Positions 1 to 10,620 of a stretch of 64,000 nucleotides of DNA are shown piece after piece (the first letter of the stretch is position 1; every line of letters starts with the position of its first letter). Position numbers and translations under genes: made by a program. Below the pieces are notes generated by a model. It had not been told where the DNA came from. It did not search any database and was given only the letters and a program-made list of their open reading frames with translations. Origin of the DNA: Desarmillaria ectypa (Eukaryota; Basidiomycota; Agaricomycetes; Agaricales; Physalacriaceae); contig JAUDYN010000003.1 in the NCBI GenBank assembly GCA_030407005.1, positions 2,728,001 through 2,792,000 on the forward strand. Reading direction: 5' to 3'.

Positions 1-2068
1 TCTGTGCCAGCATCTGTTACCTTGCACGTGGCCACACTAAAGAGATCAACACCTAGGCTTTCGGTGAGCGGTGAAGGAATGACGAAAGTCAATCTTACCC
101 TTCAAAACGAACCACTTAGGCCATGTGCCCCCAAGGTTCGTAAATGTATTCAATAACTTGACCGAGGTAAGAGCAATGCAAGATGAGAAGATTCTCGAAC
201 CCACCGTCATGTAGGTGCCCCCGATTAGAGGATCTGACACTCGAGTGTGAAAAGCCGAAATACCAACAAACTGCACGGTGCTTCATACAAAGTTGAATCG
301 GTGCGGACCACGGTTCGTATTAAACATATACTTACCTTGAAAACGACGCCAAGACGGTTTGCACTATCAGGAAGGCAAAGAAACCCCCAGATATCGGTGG
401 TGTTGGGAACCAGTACACGATTAGCGTGCCCACGAGACAAAAGAATAGCCGCGGCACAAAGGCTATGACCCAAGGGCGGAGTGGTCGATCACCCCGAGAC
501 CAACGCGCCGCCAGCCATCCGCCAGCAATTTGGAAAGGGAAGTCGATGAGGACCGCGACGGCAAGTTCCTCGCGTCTGAATCCCTTTTCGACCATTTTTA
601 AAGAGGTAGCCGCATCATTGGCAGCAAAACCTAGTTTGGCAAAGAAATGCATTATCATGAGCTGTTGGATGTCTAGATAACGCATCATGTCAGCGTTCAG
701 AAAGACCATGAAAATGATCATACGCTTGAGTTTGCAAATCGACCATATGGTCTTGTAAACACCGGTTATGCTCATGTCAGCCCCGTTAGCAGGCTCTTTG
801 TCCTAAACTCGGGCATTAGACCTGTATTTACACGATTTTGAGGCACTGACCTCCTTCTTGAAAAAGAGAAGCCACATAGTCACTAAGTAACTGGCCACAC
901 CCCAGAACTTCAAGTACGCACTCAAGGAGAGATGCGGCAACCCCCATTGGTCGCTGAAAAGAGATGTCGAGGGCGTCATAATGAGAAGGAGGGAAACGCA
1001 CGTGAACTCTCTGCTGTTGAAAGCGAGGAAGACTGTGAATGAAGCGAAATAACCAGTATTGAGGCCAATTGTTTGGCACGTAGATGCATATGACAAGTTC
1101 TCGTGTGAGAGAAGGGTCAAAGCCCAACCTACAGCCGTTTCAATGACACGCGAAGAAGTCAGGTCCGGAAACAACATACCATCAACGGCGATGTCTGAAA
1201 ATCAAAAGAAGTCAGATTTAATATAGAATAAACAACTCCGGGCAGCAGTACCTTGAGTGGCTGAGATGAACACGAGTGATGTGAAAACAAACGTGAGTTC
1301 ATAAACATACTCGGCCGCCTGTAGATCAATCAGCAAAGAAGCCAGGCGGTACGAGAAAGCCGAACATCATCCATAAGTCTCTGGACGTTGAATGATATGT
1401 ATAACATCAAGGTCCCAACGATGAGCTGCATCGGTATAATCCATGATTTCCGACGGCCTATGGAAACAAAGAAGACAGAGTCGACTATGGGGGACCAAAG
1501 AAGCTTGAGCGAATAAGGATAGCTAGACAAAGCGAATGTTGCTAGCTGAGAGTATGACAGATGATCCTTGAGAAGGAAGGGAACGGAGCCTAAGGCCAAT
1601 TCGAATTAGGAGAATGCAACAGGAAAAAAATGTAACAGACCTAAAGCGAGTCCTAGCTGAATAAAATGATTCAATACGGTTTTAGTGCAACTCTCGGTGG
1701 ATCATAACAAAGCATACCGGGACACCCTGGATTAGATCTGGTCGGCAGGTGAGTTTGGCTGACCTTGGGCGCTAACGGCATGGAAGCTCACACAAGACAC
1801 AGAGCAGAACCATTGCTCGCTTATCCTTGGAGGACGTGGGATGTTTGAGGCCGTCATCGGAAGCATCCTCATCGACATCGCGCGCAGCCTGTCGCCGCTC
1901 TTCCTCACCAAGCAAACTCATCTCAAGCCCTTCTTCCGCGTCATTCTCCATTTCTTCGCGAGTATTGTAGTGGGATCTTGATACAATTGGCGTTCTTGGA
2001 GTGACATGTATACTGTGCAGTGACGAAGACCGTGCCATGGAATCCTTTGCCGAAGCTTTCGTTGGCAT
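1..2068 (-). CDS. Acetyl-CoA transporter, SLC33A1/ACATN-like (3' end outside window)
   Basis: Members of this family are multi-pass ER membrane proteins that move acetyl-CoA into the ER/Golgi lumen. The proposed start at 2068 gives a polar, Ser- and acidic-rich cytosolic N-terminus, then the first membrane helix near 1790. Short exons spliced by GT-AG rules give the family signatures: a QGVPLGLALGSVPFLLK stretch made through a 16-nt micro-exon, then SLKLLWSPIVDS and GRRKSW (1330-1600), and near the left edge FVGISAFHTRVSDPLIGGTY followed by NLGGTWPKWF. The last visible exon (1-52) reads GVDLFSVATCKVTDAG and is still open, so the C-terminus lies outside. At least seven introns are needed. Family assignment is confident; the substrate is inferred from the family. 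ATG 2038 (MARSSS) is an alternative start. Confidence 0.85.
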
Positions 2069-3341
2069 ATCCTCGGTGATTTTTGTTAGAACTCCTCTGA
2101 GAAGACGTTCTTGCTCCCGGAATTTTTTTGCGACGTGCTGGCATGCACTGAATGGATCAGAGCCTGTCGATGCGGTACTAAAGTATGTGGGGAAAAGGAA
2201 ATTAAAGCTGAGTGGATACGTGGTGGTCAGTCATGTGACACGTGCTATGATCGAGGTCACGATGCCGACTTTGATCGCAGTCGGCATCAGTGTTTCCTAA
2301 ATTCAATCCTATCGCCTGCATGAATCCCTCGCTTGCATAGAAGTACGTGCCTTATGATTTATTTTGTATACAAAGAAAATTATGCAGTTGCTTGACTTAA
2401 TCTTCCCCGGTGCCTCACTATCCGGGATCGTCAGTCGTTCTACGTTCTACAACCGCAACTATCGGACCCGATGCCGCTCTGCGCGTTTTCTAACAGACGG
2501 AGCGCGCTCCGCCTGCATTCTTCGAGTATTGACACTTCTTTAAAAATTATCGTAGCACACACTGATTGACGCTCATCGGCTCAGCTTCATCGTGGCGGCT
2601 TTTCGCAAGGTCAGAGGACTAGTCTCTTTCACATTGATCCCTCCATTGACGCGTGCTGGTGTTCGTGTTTTTCGGGAGGAATAAAACTGTCGTTCCATTT
2701 ATATCTTTGATCCGTGGCTCTCTGCGCTATTTCAGAGTTACTCAATGTGGAGTCCAACGACGAAGCGTCTTTGAATGTGGCCGCCCGCAACGTTAATTCC
2801 CGCGGTGACGAGCACGAGGGACGCCCCTTGGCCATCTGGCGTACAAGTCATGTATAATTATTTACAAGGCAATGCTTCCCCTCCCGCATTTGGCAGCCAA
2901 GCCGCGGACCATTTACAAAGTACGTACGTATTTCATGCATTCTGGAAAGAGCCTCATCAACTTGAATAACAGAGCAACTCATCTTTTGTAAGATATCCAG
3001 TAACAAATCTCGATCTGCAGAAATATCTATGGGTACAATACAATTCGATGCGAAAGGAACTCCATTTATTTCCTATTGCGGATAATAAATGGGCTGCTAT
3101 CAAGCGACGAATCTATGAATGACGGTAAACAGACCACAAGCTCGAGATCCAAACCGCGATGTTGATTCTCAGGAGTGTATTAGCGTGGCAAAGCTTTCTC
3201 ATCCAGATTCTGGTTTAACACAATTCGTTCATGCATCATCGGAGCAAATTTCGCTCGGGCGTTTGCAGTCTGACATATAAAAGGGGTCTTGTCTAGCAGC
3301 TGCTGCAGTCAATTTGAATCCCCCTCCGGCTCGTATTCGCG
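2069..3341. other. Intergenic region between divergent transporter and P450 genes
   Basis: No gene is recognised here. It must hold the promoters of both divergent genes. A perfect 14-bp palindrome, CGGAGCGCGCTCCG, lies at 2498-2511. CGG half-sites in inverted orientation are typical of Zn2Cys6 regulator sites, but that reading is only inference. Short open frames at 2629-2969 show no family motif and are probably chance. Confidence 0.5.
3276..3282 (+). promoter_or_regulatory. TATA box of the P450 gene
   Basis: TATAAAA lies 66 bp upstream of the P450 ATG at 3342, at a normal distance for a fungal core promoter. It is followed by a pyrimidine-rich stretch just before the start codon. Confidence 0.55.
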
Positions 3342-5367
3342 ATGGCGTGGAATATTTTCACTAAAGCCATCTTTCTCTACGTTGGTTGTCTTGTCGTATT
3401 ATTTCTGCGATACAGCATCCATCTTTTCACTGTCCGCCGGACGCTGAGACACGTCCCTGGTCCTCGATCATCATCGTTGTTCTGGGGCGAAGAATGGCTC
3501 CTATACCATACCCTGCCAGGCTCGCATTATGTTCGATGGCACCAGCGTTTCGGAAAAGTCGTCAAATTTACCGGAGCCTTCGGGGTAGGATTTTCCAAGG
3601 CGTCGTCGGACATGTTTTTTCTGACTATTTTTACCCTGACAGCATCAAGTTCTTTCTATAACCGACCCCCGCGCTATCTCGTATATTCTTGGAGAAGGGA
3701 TCTACAGTTTCCCCAAACCCAACGGAGTTCGGGAGTGGTTCAAGGCGACCCTCGGAGAAGGCATTCTCTGGGTGGAAGGTATCTGTCTTCGTTATTTGCC
3801 TTTAATCCATCCTCAGTCCATGTCGTAGGGAAGGATGCGCATGAAAAGCAGAAGCGATCACTTGCACCGGCTCTCAGGTATCCCCTTGTTAACGACATCC
3901 GTCGTAGAGTTTTCTGACTATCAACTGTAGTCAGCAGTCGGTCAGGATCATGGCTCCCCTATTCTACGAAACTTCCGCTAAGCTCGCTGGTCAATGGGTC
4001 AAACTGTTCGATCAAAGCACCAGCGAGGACATCGAGATTGAGATGACGAACTGGGCCGGCCGTTTCGCGTCTGTCCACTTCTAATGATAACAGATGTGGT
4101 ACTCACACGCCCTCATTTTTAGCCTCGACACCGTAGGGCGCGCAGCATTCTCCTACGATTTTGGGTGTCTCTCCGGTGAACCGCATGCCCTCGCAGAAGC
4201 TCTGGATGGCCTCACCAACAACGAGAACAAGCCGTCGTCCTTCTACATGAGAGCTCTTTTCTGGATATTCCCGTCTATTTTGTCGATCGGGACCAAAGGC
4301 GAAATGATCCGAAAAACAAAGCAAGAACTGGGTTCCATTGCCTCGAAGATGTGGAAGGACGCCAAGGTTGTCGGTGCTGATGGAAGGAACATACTCGCTG
4401 TCATGTGTATGTCTTGTCTTTATCATGCGGTGGCCTTCTTTAGCTGATTAGTATTCATAGTGAAAGTTAATTCTACTGATGGAACAAAGTTCGGAGAGGA
4501 GTATATCGTTTCGCAGATGCGAACGGTCATTTCTGCAGGATACGAACCGGTATCCGCCCTTATCGCAGTATGTGTCTGTTATAGTGATGTCGGTCTTGAT
4601 TGCTCATCACGGACATATGTTCATCAGTGGATGCTGTATGAACTCGCATCAAATCAGCACCTCCAACAAGAGCTCCGGGAAGAGATCTGGACCGCAGAAG
4701 ATGCATCATTCGACGAACTGAATGCCAAATACCCCCTCCTTGATGCTGTTTTCAAAGAGACGCTGAGAATGCACCCGCCAATCTTAGAAAATCACCATGA
4801 GGTAAAATTGCTATAGACTCTTTTCATTGGTCGCTCTTCTCACGAACATCATTCCAGGCAGCAGAGACCATTGCGGTACCCTTATCCGAGCCCCTTCCGG
4901 GAACTTCAGAATGTCACCTCATCATACCCAAAGGAACTATCCTGGAGATTCCCGTGAATGTCGTCCAGACCGATCCAACAATATGGGGATCTGATGCGGA
5001 ACACTTCCGCCCCGAACGTTGGCTAGAGCGTAAAGAAGAAGGTATCAGGCATGGGCGAGAAATATTTGCTTTCAGCGAGGGGTACGTCCCATATACTTCA
5101 AACAGCACCGTGCTTCTGATCGCAGTGACAGGCCTCGCTCGTGTATCGGGAAGGCATTCGCGATGTGTGAGGTTAAGGAAAGCTTGACGCCCACGCTCGA
5201 TTACCTTTATCATGTTGACACCACAACAGGTTCTGATGTTCACTCTGCTTCGCCAATTTGCGTTTACCTGTTCCTACGACATCGAACCTTTCCAAAGCTT
5301 TGTCATTCGTCCTCGTATTAAGGGTCAAGGTCCAAGTTCTTTGCCGCTCAGAGTTCGCAAGCTCTGA
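3342..5367 (+). CDS. Cytochrome P450 monooxygenase (family not assigned)
   Basis: A membrane-bound heme monooxygenase of unknown substrate. Ten exons join in frame: 3342-3584, 3643-3778, 3829-3877, 3931-4068, 4123-4406, 4461-4567, 4628-4801, 4858-5081, 5132-5171, 5230-5367. The sum is 1,533 nt, or 510 residues, the usual P450 length. It has an N-terminal anchor (about residues 6-28), a Pro-rich hinge (HVPGPRS), the K-helix ExxR in KETLRMHPP, the PERW motif (FRPERWLE) and a heme loop FSEGPRSCIG with the ligand near Cys456; that loop is assembled across an intron. The I-helix reads AGYEPVS where most P450s have AGxET, so the usual threonine is replaced by proline. The gene looks intact. It converges with ERG5 465 bp away, which hints at but does not prove a sterol or terpenoid role. 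Confidence 0.9.
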
Positions 5368-5832
5368 ATACGGAATAAAATAGAGACATGACGAGACATG
5401 ATATTCTATGCGCCTGGATTTACTGCTTCATCTTATTAGGATAGAACGCAATTACTGAAGATGATATCGATTCGCTCTGTATCTATCAATCTTCTTGTAA
5501 CTTAATCGATCCATGATAGCCTGCCTACCTATGATATGTAATTTATTTCGCAGTTCGAACAGAACGAAAGGAGCACAGGTATGTTTGAGACTAAGGTTTT
5601 CCATGCCAGGATAATACCAGCCCCTGAGGCCGATCAATCAATGTGTGTAAGCCACGATCGGTCAGCTGGAATCCATATGGACCCACAGCTAAAACAAGAT
5701 ACCCCGCAATATATATCATTAACACAAAATAATCTAACGTAAATGCCAAATGGAAAAGGGGCCTTAGTAAGCATTTGTATCGACAGATTGTTGGGTGAAA
5801 GCGTGTTATAGCTCCTCAAGTACTGAAAACAA
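5368..5832. other. Intergenic region between convergent P450 genes
   Basis: This shared 3' region of two convergent genes has no recognisable gene. The short open frames on the minus strand (5452-5637, 5634-5840) have no family motif and are likely chance. Confidence 0.6.
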
Positions 5833-7643
5833 TTACGCATATGTACGCGGCGTCAGCTTAAGTCTGCAACCGTCCTTGGGAAATAGCGTTGCGATAATCC
5901 TGTAAAAGAAAATTCAGCATTGTTGAGGAACAGAAAATGTATACTCACTCGACCTGTTCGCTCTTAGGCGTTACGTCGTGTTCCCAATCAAACATTACAG
6001 CAGCAGTTCCCAACACAAGCGCGATGTTCAACATGGCATATTCTAAACCAATACACTTATGCGGGCCAGCACCAAAGACAAGATAGTTCTTTGGATTGGT
6101 ATTGGCAGAGCTTTGAGGGTCAAGCCAGCGTTCAGGTTGAAGGGCATCGGGGTCCGCGAAAACTTCCGGGTCATGTAGGGCATTGTAAAACGACGGAATG
6201 ATCATGCTGCCTGCAGGCACAGTGTAGTCGTTGGCAATGGGGAAAGCCTTAGTCGTTTTATACGGGACCTTGGAATTGGCGATGAGAGGGTAAGAGAGTC
6301 ACATAGTGAGGGAAGCAAACCATAGTAACCGGAGGCTTGATTCTCATGCTCTCTTTGACGAAAGCTTGGAGGTAAGGCATTTCATCCATCATCTCGATCG
6401 TGAGAGGAGCATCGTAGTTTCCTTGACGAACACGCTCCTGCTCTTCTCTAACCTTTGCTAAAATATCCGAACGATCGGCAAGGTGTTGGAATCCATAAAT
6501 CAATCCACTGCTCATAGCATCTTGAGAGGCGAAGAGGAAAGAGAAGACAACCATGGCCATCTCATGGTCGCTAAAGTCACGTCTGCCTTTCCAGCTGGGG
6601 TCCTGGAGGATGCGGACCCATTCATCAAGCAAACAAGCAGGTTCACCACCTTTGGCCATAGCTGCTTTGCTACTAGCTGCCGCGAGTTCAAGCCAGTACA
6701 TGGCCACCTTTCTGGACTGAATGGCTTTGTAGATCTTGGTTCCGGGAAGTGCGAGGGGGAAGTTGACAAGTTCGAGAGCCAAAGTGATTGCCCAATATTT
6801 TTCGCTGATTTCCCGAGTGGCATGCTCGGGAATATAGTTGCCGCAGAAAACGCGTAGGGAAGTATCCATATTGAGATGACGGGCAGTCATCATGATAGGC
6901 TTAGGAGATGGGTCCTTGGCAGCCTCAGCGAGCCAGTCCCTGAAGTGTTGTCGAGTGATGACGTCCTGAATAGCGACATACATCCTGAAGGCGATCATCA
7001 AGAGATGAAAGTAATATTGGTGGGATGACTAACCCGATAGCTTTCCGCGTAAATAAGGCGTTGAGACTTCGTCGGTAGTCAACGTGTTCTTTGCCCGTCA
7101 GAAATACCCTAAAAACAAAAAGTACCCGTAAGACAAGTGGCTTAGTACAGAACCCGGGTATGCATACCAGTTATTCGGGAGAAGGACTTGCTTCGCCGAG
7201 TGTACGAGACAAGGCTCAGCGTAGGTGGGCGAGTTAAGAATCTTGCGAGCGTACTCCGTCGATGATGCCATCACAATGAAGCTTGCGAAGTGTCAACGAC
7301 GCGTCAATATATTTGCGGACGCCTCTTACATATTAAAGACGCTGATAGCACTGAGGGCGCCTGAATTCCATTGCTTCATGTAGCCCTCCATGGTTGGCTT
7401 CATGGAATCTGCAAACTTGCCGATAATAGGAATGGTCCATTTATCGCCAGGCAAATGGCGTTTTTTATATCGGTACACTGACTGCTCAAGGATCAACAAG
7501 GAAACCAAAATGACCGTCGTGGTGACAAGCCATGTGGCGGACTGGCTAGAAGGGAAGGACAACCCGGATGGAAAGGAGTAGAGGGACGCGCCAAACGTGG
7601 AGGACGGGATAGAGGCAGACCGGAAGGAGTCGTTGAGTGCCAT
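5833..7643 (-). CDS. ERG5: Sterol C-22 desaturase, CYP61 (ergosterol pathway)
   Basis: CYP61 introduces the C22-C23 double bond into ergosta-trienol late in ergosterol synthesis, at the ER membrane. The chosen start at 7643 gives MALNDSFRS, then a membrane anchor (about residues 33-52) and the family block WTIPIIGKFADSMKPTMEGY. Further signatures follow: FCGNYIPEH, KYWAITLALELVNFPLALPG, the I-helix FASQDAMSSG typical of ERG5, the ExxR in KESMRIKPP, and the heme loop FGAGPHKCIG. Introns of about 50-65 bp split the gene; frame is kept at each, for example VTM/VPYKTTKAFP at 6254-6321. The last exon (5833-5899) ends LTPRTYA then TAA. An ATG 14 codons upstream (7685) is less likely. The gene looks complete and functional. 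Confidence 0.95.
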
Positions 7644-8642
7644 GGTGGAAGATAAAAGACAAGAAAAGGTCCAGCGTATAAGCACGACTGGGCAGTCTTG
7701 TTTACCCAGAACGGAAACTCACTATGGCACGATAACTTTTTTCTCTGTAGTGCCGGCAACGAACCGGCCAATCACATCGCCGTTTTCACGCCGCTGTGCA
7801 CGTGATGCATTCCAGATCATTGATCGGTAATTTTTGTTGACTCACCACATGCTGATGCGACCAAGTGATCATCGCTTTTTCGTGTACATGGCGAGGGACT
7901 TGTTGTAACTTTGCAGTGGGAGGATTGCTAAGTAGAGAATACTGAATTCTTAGCTACTAGAACCTGAGACGAGCTACTTAAATACTACAGAATGTATCTA
8001 GAGTATTCTACTAAAATAACCAATTATATTCTGCCTTAATGACGCCACCAAAAGTTCGAGAATCTTCCGGCACAAGCTTGAAGTTGCAAATCCCACCAGG
8101 ACTCAATTGAACTTCATATTTTCTCATGTTACTGCTCTCTATGTTTGCAATCTGCTTGACTAAAGTTCATAAATCCCACTATTGTCCCAAACTCATCCTG
8201 ATACCCCCTGGTAACCAAGATAAATACTTGATTGTGATCCGCATGTTATCTTTGGACCCAAATATGGACCTGTGCAGCCTTGCACTGTTTTGCACTGGAT
8301 GAAAAACAATGTATTTTTACCTATGAATACATATAAAATATGCAAAGTTTTTTCACCATTTTTTACTGAAAAAAGTACTAAAAATATTTCAAATATTTCA
8401 CTATCTTTGGCAAAATTTGCCAAATACAGTGAAAATAAATAAATATTTATACAAAAATACTGAGAAAAATTTGAATATTTTCTGCATATTTAAGGGTAAA
8501 AATACTTAAATTTTAGTGCAGTGTTAATGGTTTTAACCTTAGTTCACTCTACATGATATTTTTTCTTTTGCCCACTCTCCAGCAATGAAACTTTTGGGCC
8601 TGTGCTTAGTGCTCTTTTATCTTCTTTCACTTAAATCTCTGG
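7644..8642. other. ERG5 upstream region and border of the retrotransposon cluster
   Basis: No gene is recognised. The first ~300 bp should contain the ERG5 promoter. From about 7,950 the sequence becomes AT-rich and CpG-poor, matching the transposon-rich DNA to its right. A foldback repeat is listed separately. Confidence 0.55.
8285..8526. repeat. Imperfect AT-rich foldback repeat (possible MITE)
   Basis: The centre is a palindrome, TTTGGCAAAATTTGCCAAA, near 8406-8424. The arms are imperfect inverted repeats: TGCACT... and TATTTTTACC near 8290-8330 on the left match, inverted, GGTAAAAATA and AGTGCA near 8494-8520 on the right. No coding potential is seen. A foldback transposable element fits, but no clear target duplication was found. 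Confidence 0.45.
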
Positions 8643-8842
8643 TATTATGATTTCACCTATTTTTCATGCTTATCTTATCTTATCTTATCTCACTTGCATC
8701 TAGGTGCTGATCTTATCATATCTAATCTCAGTGCCAATCATGGATCTGGACTGACCACTTCATTGTTAGCAACTGACAATGAGCCATTGTGCTATGGCTC
8801 AGTCACACTACTATACTCTTGTCTTCATTATTTCATGCATGA
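8643..8842 (+). repeat. C-family LTR fragment (U3 side), plus orientation
   Basis: The sequence from TATTATGATTTCACC to TTTCATGCATGA resembles the 5' part of the LTR at 43092, including the tract of TCTTATCTTATC repeats and CTCAGTGCCAATCA. It stops abruptly where an oppositely oriented C-type LTR begins at 8843. It may be the left LTR of the element whose right LTR is at 43092, but the flanking bases (TCTGG and CAGAG) do not match as a target duplication. Confidence 0.6.
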
Positions 8843-9175
8843 TGTTAGATCTGAACTCCTTTAGATAACAACAATAAATAATGGGCTGTATCACATTCAT
8901 ACATTCACCTACTAAGTCCTAGAATGTTGTCAAGGAAAGAGTGAGACTGAGGTCTTAGCCTTAGGTGAGAGGAGTGAGTCAACAAGTAAAGTTCAGTATG
9001 ATTAAACTTAGCTTGAAGCTGGAGAATATACAGTGAGAGCTATACTACTTATATACTAAAAGTGAGGGTCTAATAATAGTAACTGAAACAATGAGTCCAT
9101 GCATGAAACAAGAGAAACAATGGTATAATGATGTGACTATTATGAGCCATAGTACAATAGCTAGTTGTTGGTTGG
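8843..9175 (-). repeat. C-family LTR, minus orientation, left part (split by element A)
   Basis: On the minus strand this matches the LTR at 43092 in its R and U5 parts: TATA motif, then GGCTAAGACCT..., ending GGAGTTCAGATCTAACA. It is interrupted at 9175 by element A and resumes at 17590. Both sides carry GTTGG, the target duplication of element A. Confidence 0.75.
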
Positions 9176-9529
9176 TGTTATGATTTTTCTATTTCTTCAA
9201 TCTTATCCTCTATCTAATCATTATTGCATGCTTCACTCTTCTCACATCCATTGATTATCCATGGCAATTGCCTACTGTACATGCTGCTGACATTTCATTT
9301 ACACATACAAACCACATGGACATACCTATACTTAGCTTCTCATTCATATATATAAGCAGATAGTTCACATTATATGTTTGCTATCTTTCAACTAAAGCTT
9401 ACTTTCATACCACACTTCCTCCATAAGATCCCAAGACTATAGTCATAATCCATAAGAGTGACTGTCCAAACATAAGGCAGCTCTTAGAATTATGCATGTC
9501 CAAAGGTCATGTGAAACATGGGTGTAACA
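9176..9529 (+). repeat. 5' LTR of element A
   Basis: It starts TGTTATGATTTTTC and ends GGGTGTAACA; its partner is at 17237-17589. A TATATAAG box lies near 9349, and the self-primer sequence ATCTTTCAACTAA at 9383-9395 begins 34 nt from the start of that box. Confidence 0.9.
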
Positions 9530-9530
9530 A

Positions 9531-9543
9531 TTAGTTGAAAGAT
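9531..9543 (+). other. Self-primer binding site of element A
   Basis: TTAGTTGAAAGAT, one base after the LTR end, is the exact reverse complement of ATCTTTCAACTAA in the LTR (9383-9395). This is the arrangement of Tf1/sushi self-priming elements, not of a tRNA primer. Confidence 0.8.
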
Positions 9544-9595
9544 TCCACCTGCTTCCTCATTGCTAGATATGAAGAAGCAACCCATATGACTGACA

Positions 9596-10620
9596 AACTG
9601 CAATAAAAATGCACTATTGCTCTCAGCATTGCTATCAGCAGCACATTCCTACTCATCTTCTTTACCACACTCATGGTTCTAACATGGGAAAAAGAGATTA
9701 GAAGCTATCTACAATGATGATGGCTATTATGACCACAACCTCCCACTTCATTCCCACTACACTATGTTCTTCCTCAATGACCAACCCCCACAAGGGTGGA
9801 TCCCACAAATTTGGCACCCTCTCAGAAAGAGGACCTCTCCCACCACTGCATCAGGTTCATCACTCAGTCTTCTGAAGAGTTTCCCATGCACAGGGAGACT
9901 CTTACCACCAACCAATCCACCTAGCATAATGGGGTGAAATGACCCTCCACCATAGAGAAACACATGAGGAATGTATGGGGTAGGTTCAGAGCCCTTAGCA
10001 ACTCACCACCCCCTCCCCTCTACATGCTCCCCTGTTTAGCCTGTATACAGGTATGACACTTAAATGATCCCAGGATGGGTCTACCCCATCCTAACCACCC
10101 ATATGGTCTCTGGACTGCCATGCAGAGAAGAGACCCCTAGCCAACTAGAGGAGAGAAGAGTGACTCCTCTTTCTCCCTCCCTCTCATCATCATCCCCAAT
10201 GACCCCCTGACCATGACCACTCTCCAAGACCCTGATGATCCCTTCAATGCTGAAGGTAATGATTTCAAGTGGTCTAGCCTCTCAAATGTTGATAGAGCAC
10301 TATTCAGCCTCTTTAGAACTGAAGCATGAGAACTTCAATGAGCTGACATCGAGGCCAGAACAGCCTGGCTAAGACTCTATCCAGACATGGATGAATACTT
10401 GGCTCTCAACTGAGGAGACTGGGTTTGAGGCTCCAATCCCAGTGCCAATATACATGTCCAGATATTTGCAAACTAAAACTGGGAGCTATACTCTCCCTCA
10501 GCAGAGGAGTGAGCAGTGAGGCTATGCCTAAGAACAGAGGAGAAACAAAGGGAGCTGGAGTGCTCCCTACAGATATTGGCCTAAAGGGAGAGCAACAAGA
10601 CAGACCTTGATGAGAGGGAG
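9596..10620 (+). pseudogene. Upstream ORF (ORF0) of element A with hydrophobic N-terminal segment
   Basis: The frame starts MTDKLQ, has a TAA, then runs through a hydrophobic stretch TIALSIAI...FLLIFFT (about residues 10-32), ending before WEKEIRS. Further on (10228-10600), in a shifted frame with several TGA codons, it reads DPDDPFNAEG and RTEEKQRELE. Both blocks have counterparts in element B (24570-25723) and the first in element G. This is not the capsid frame of gag. Stops and frame changes make this copy non-functional. Confidence 0.55.
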
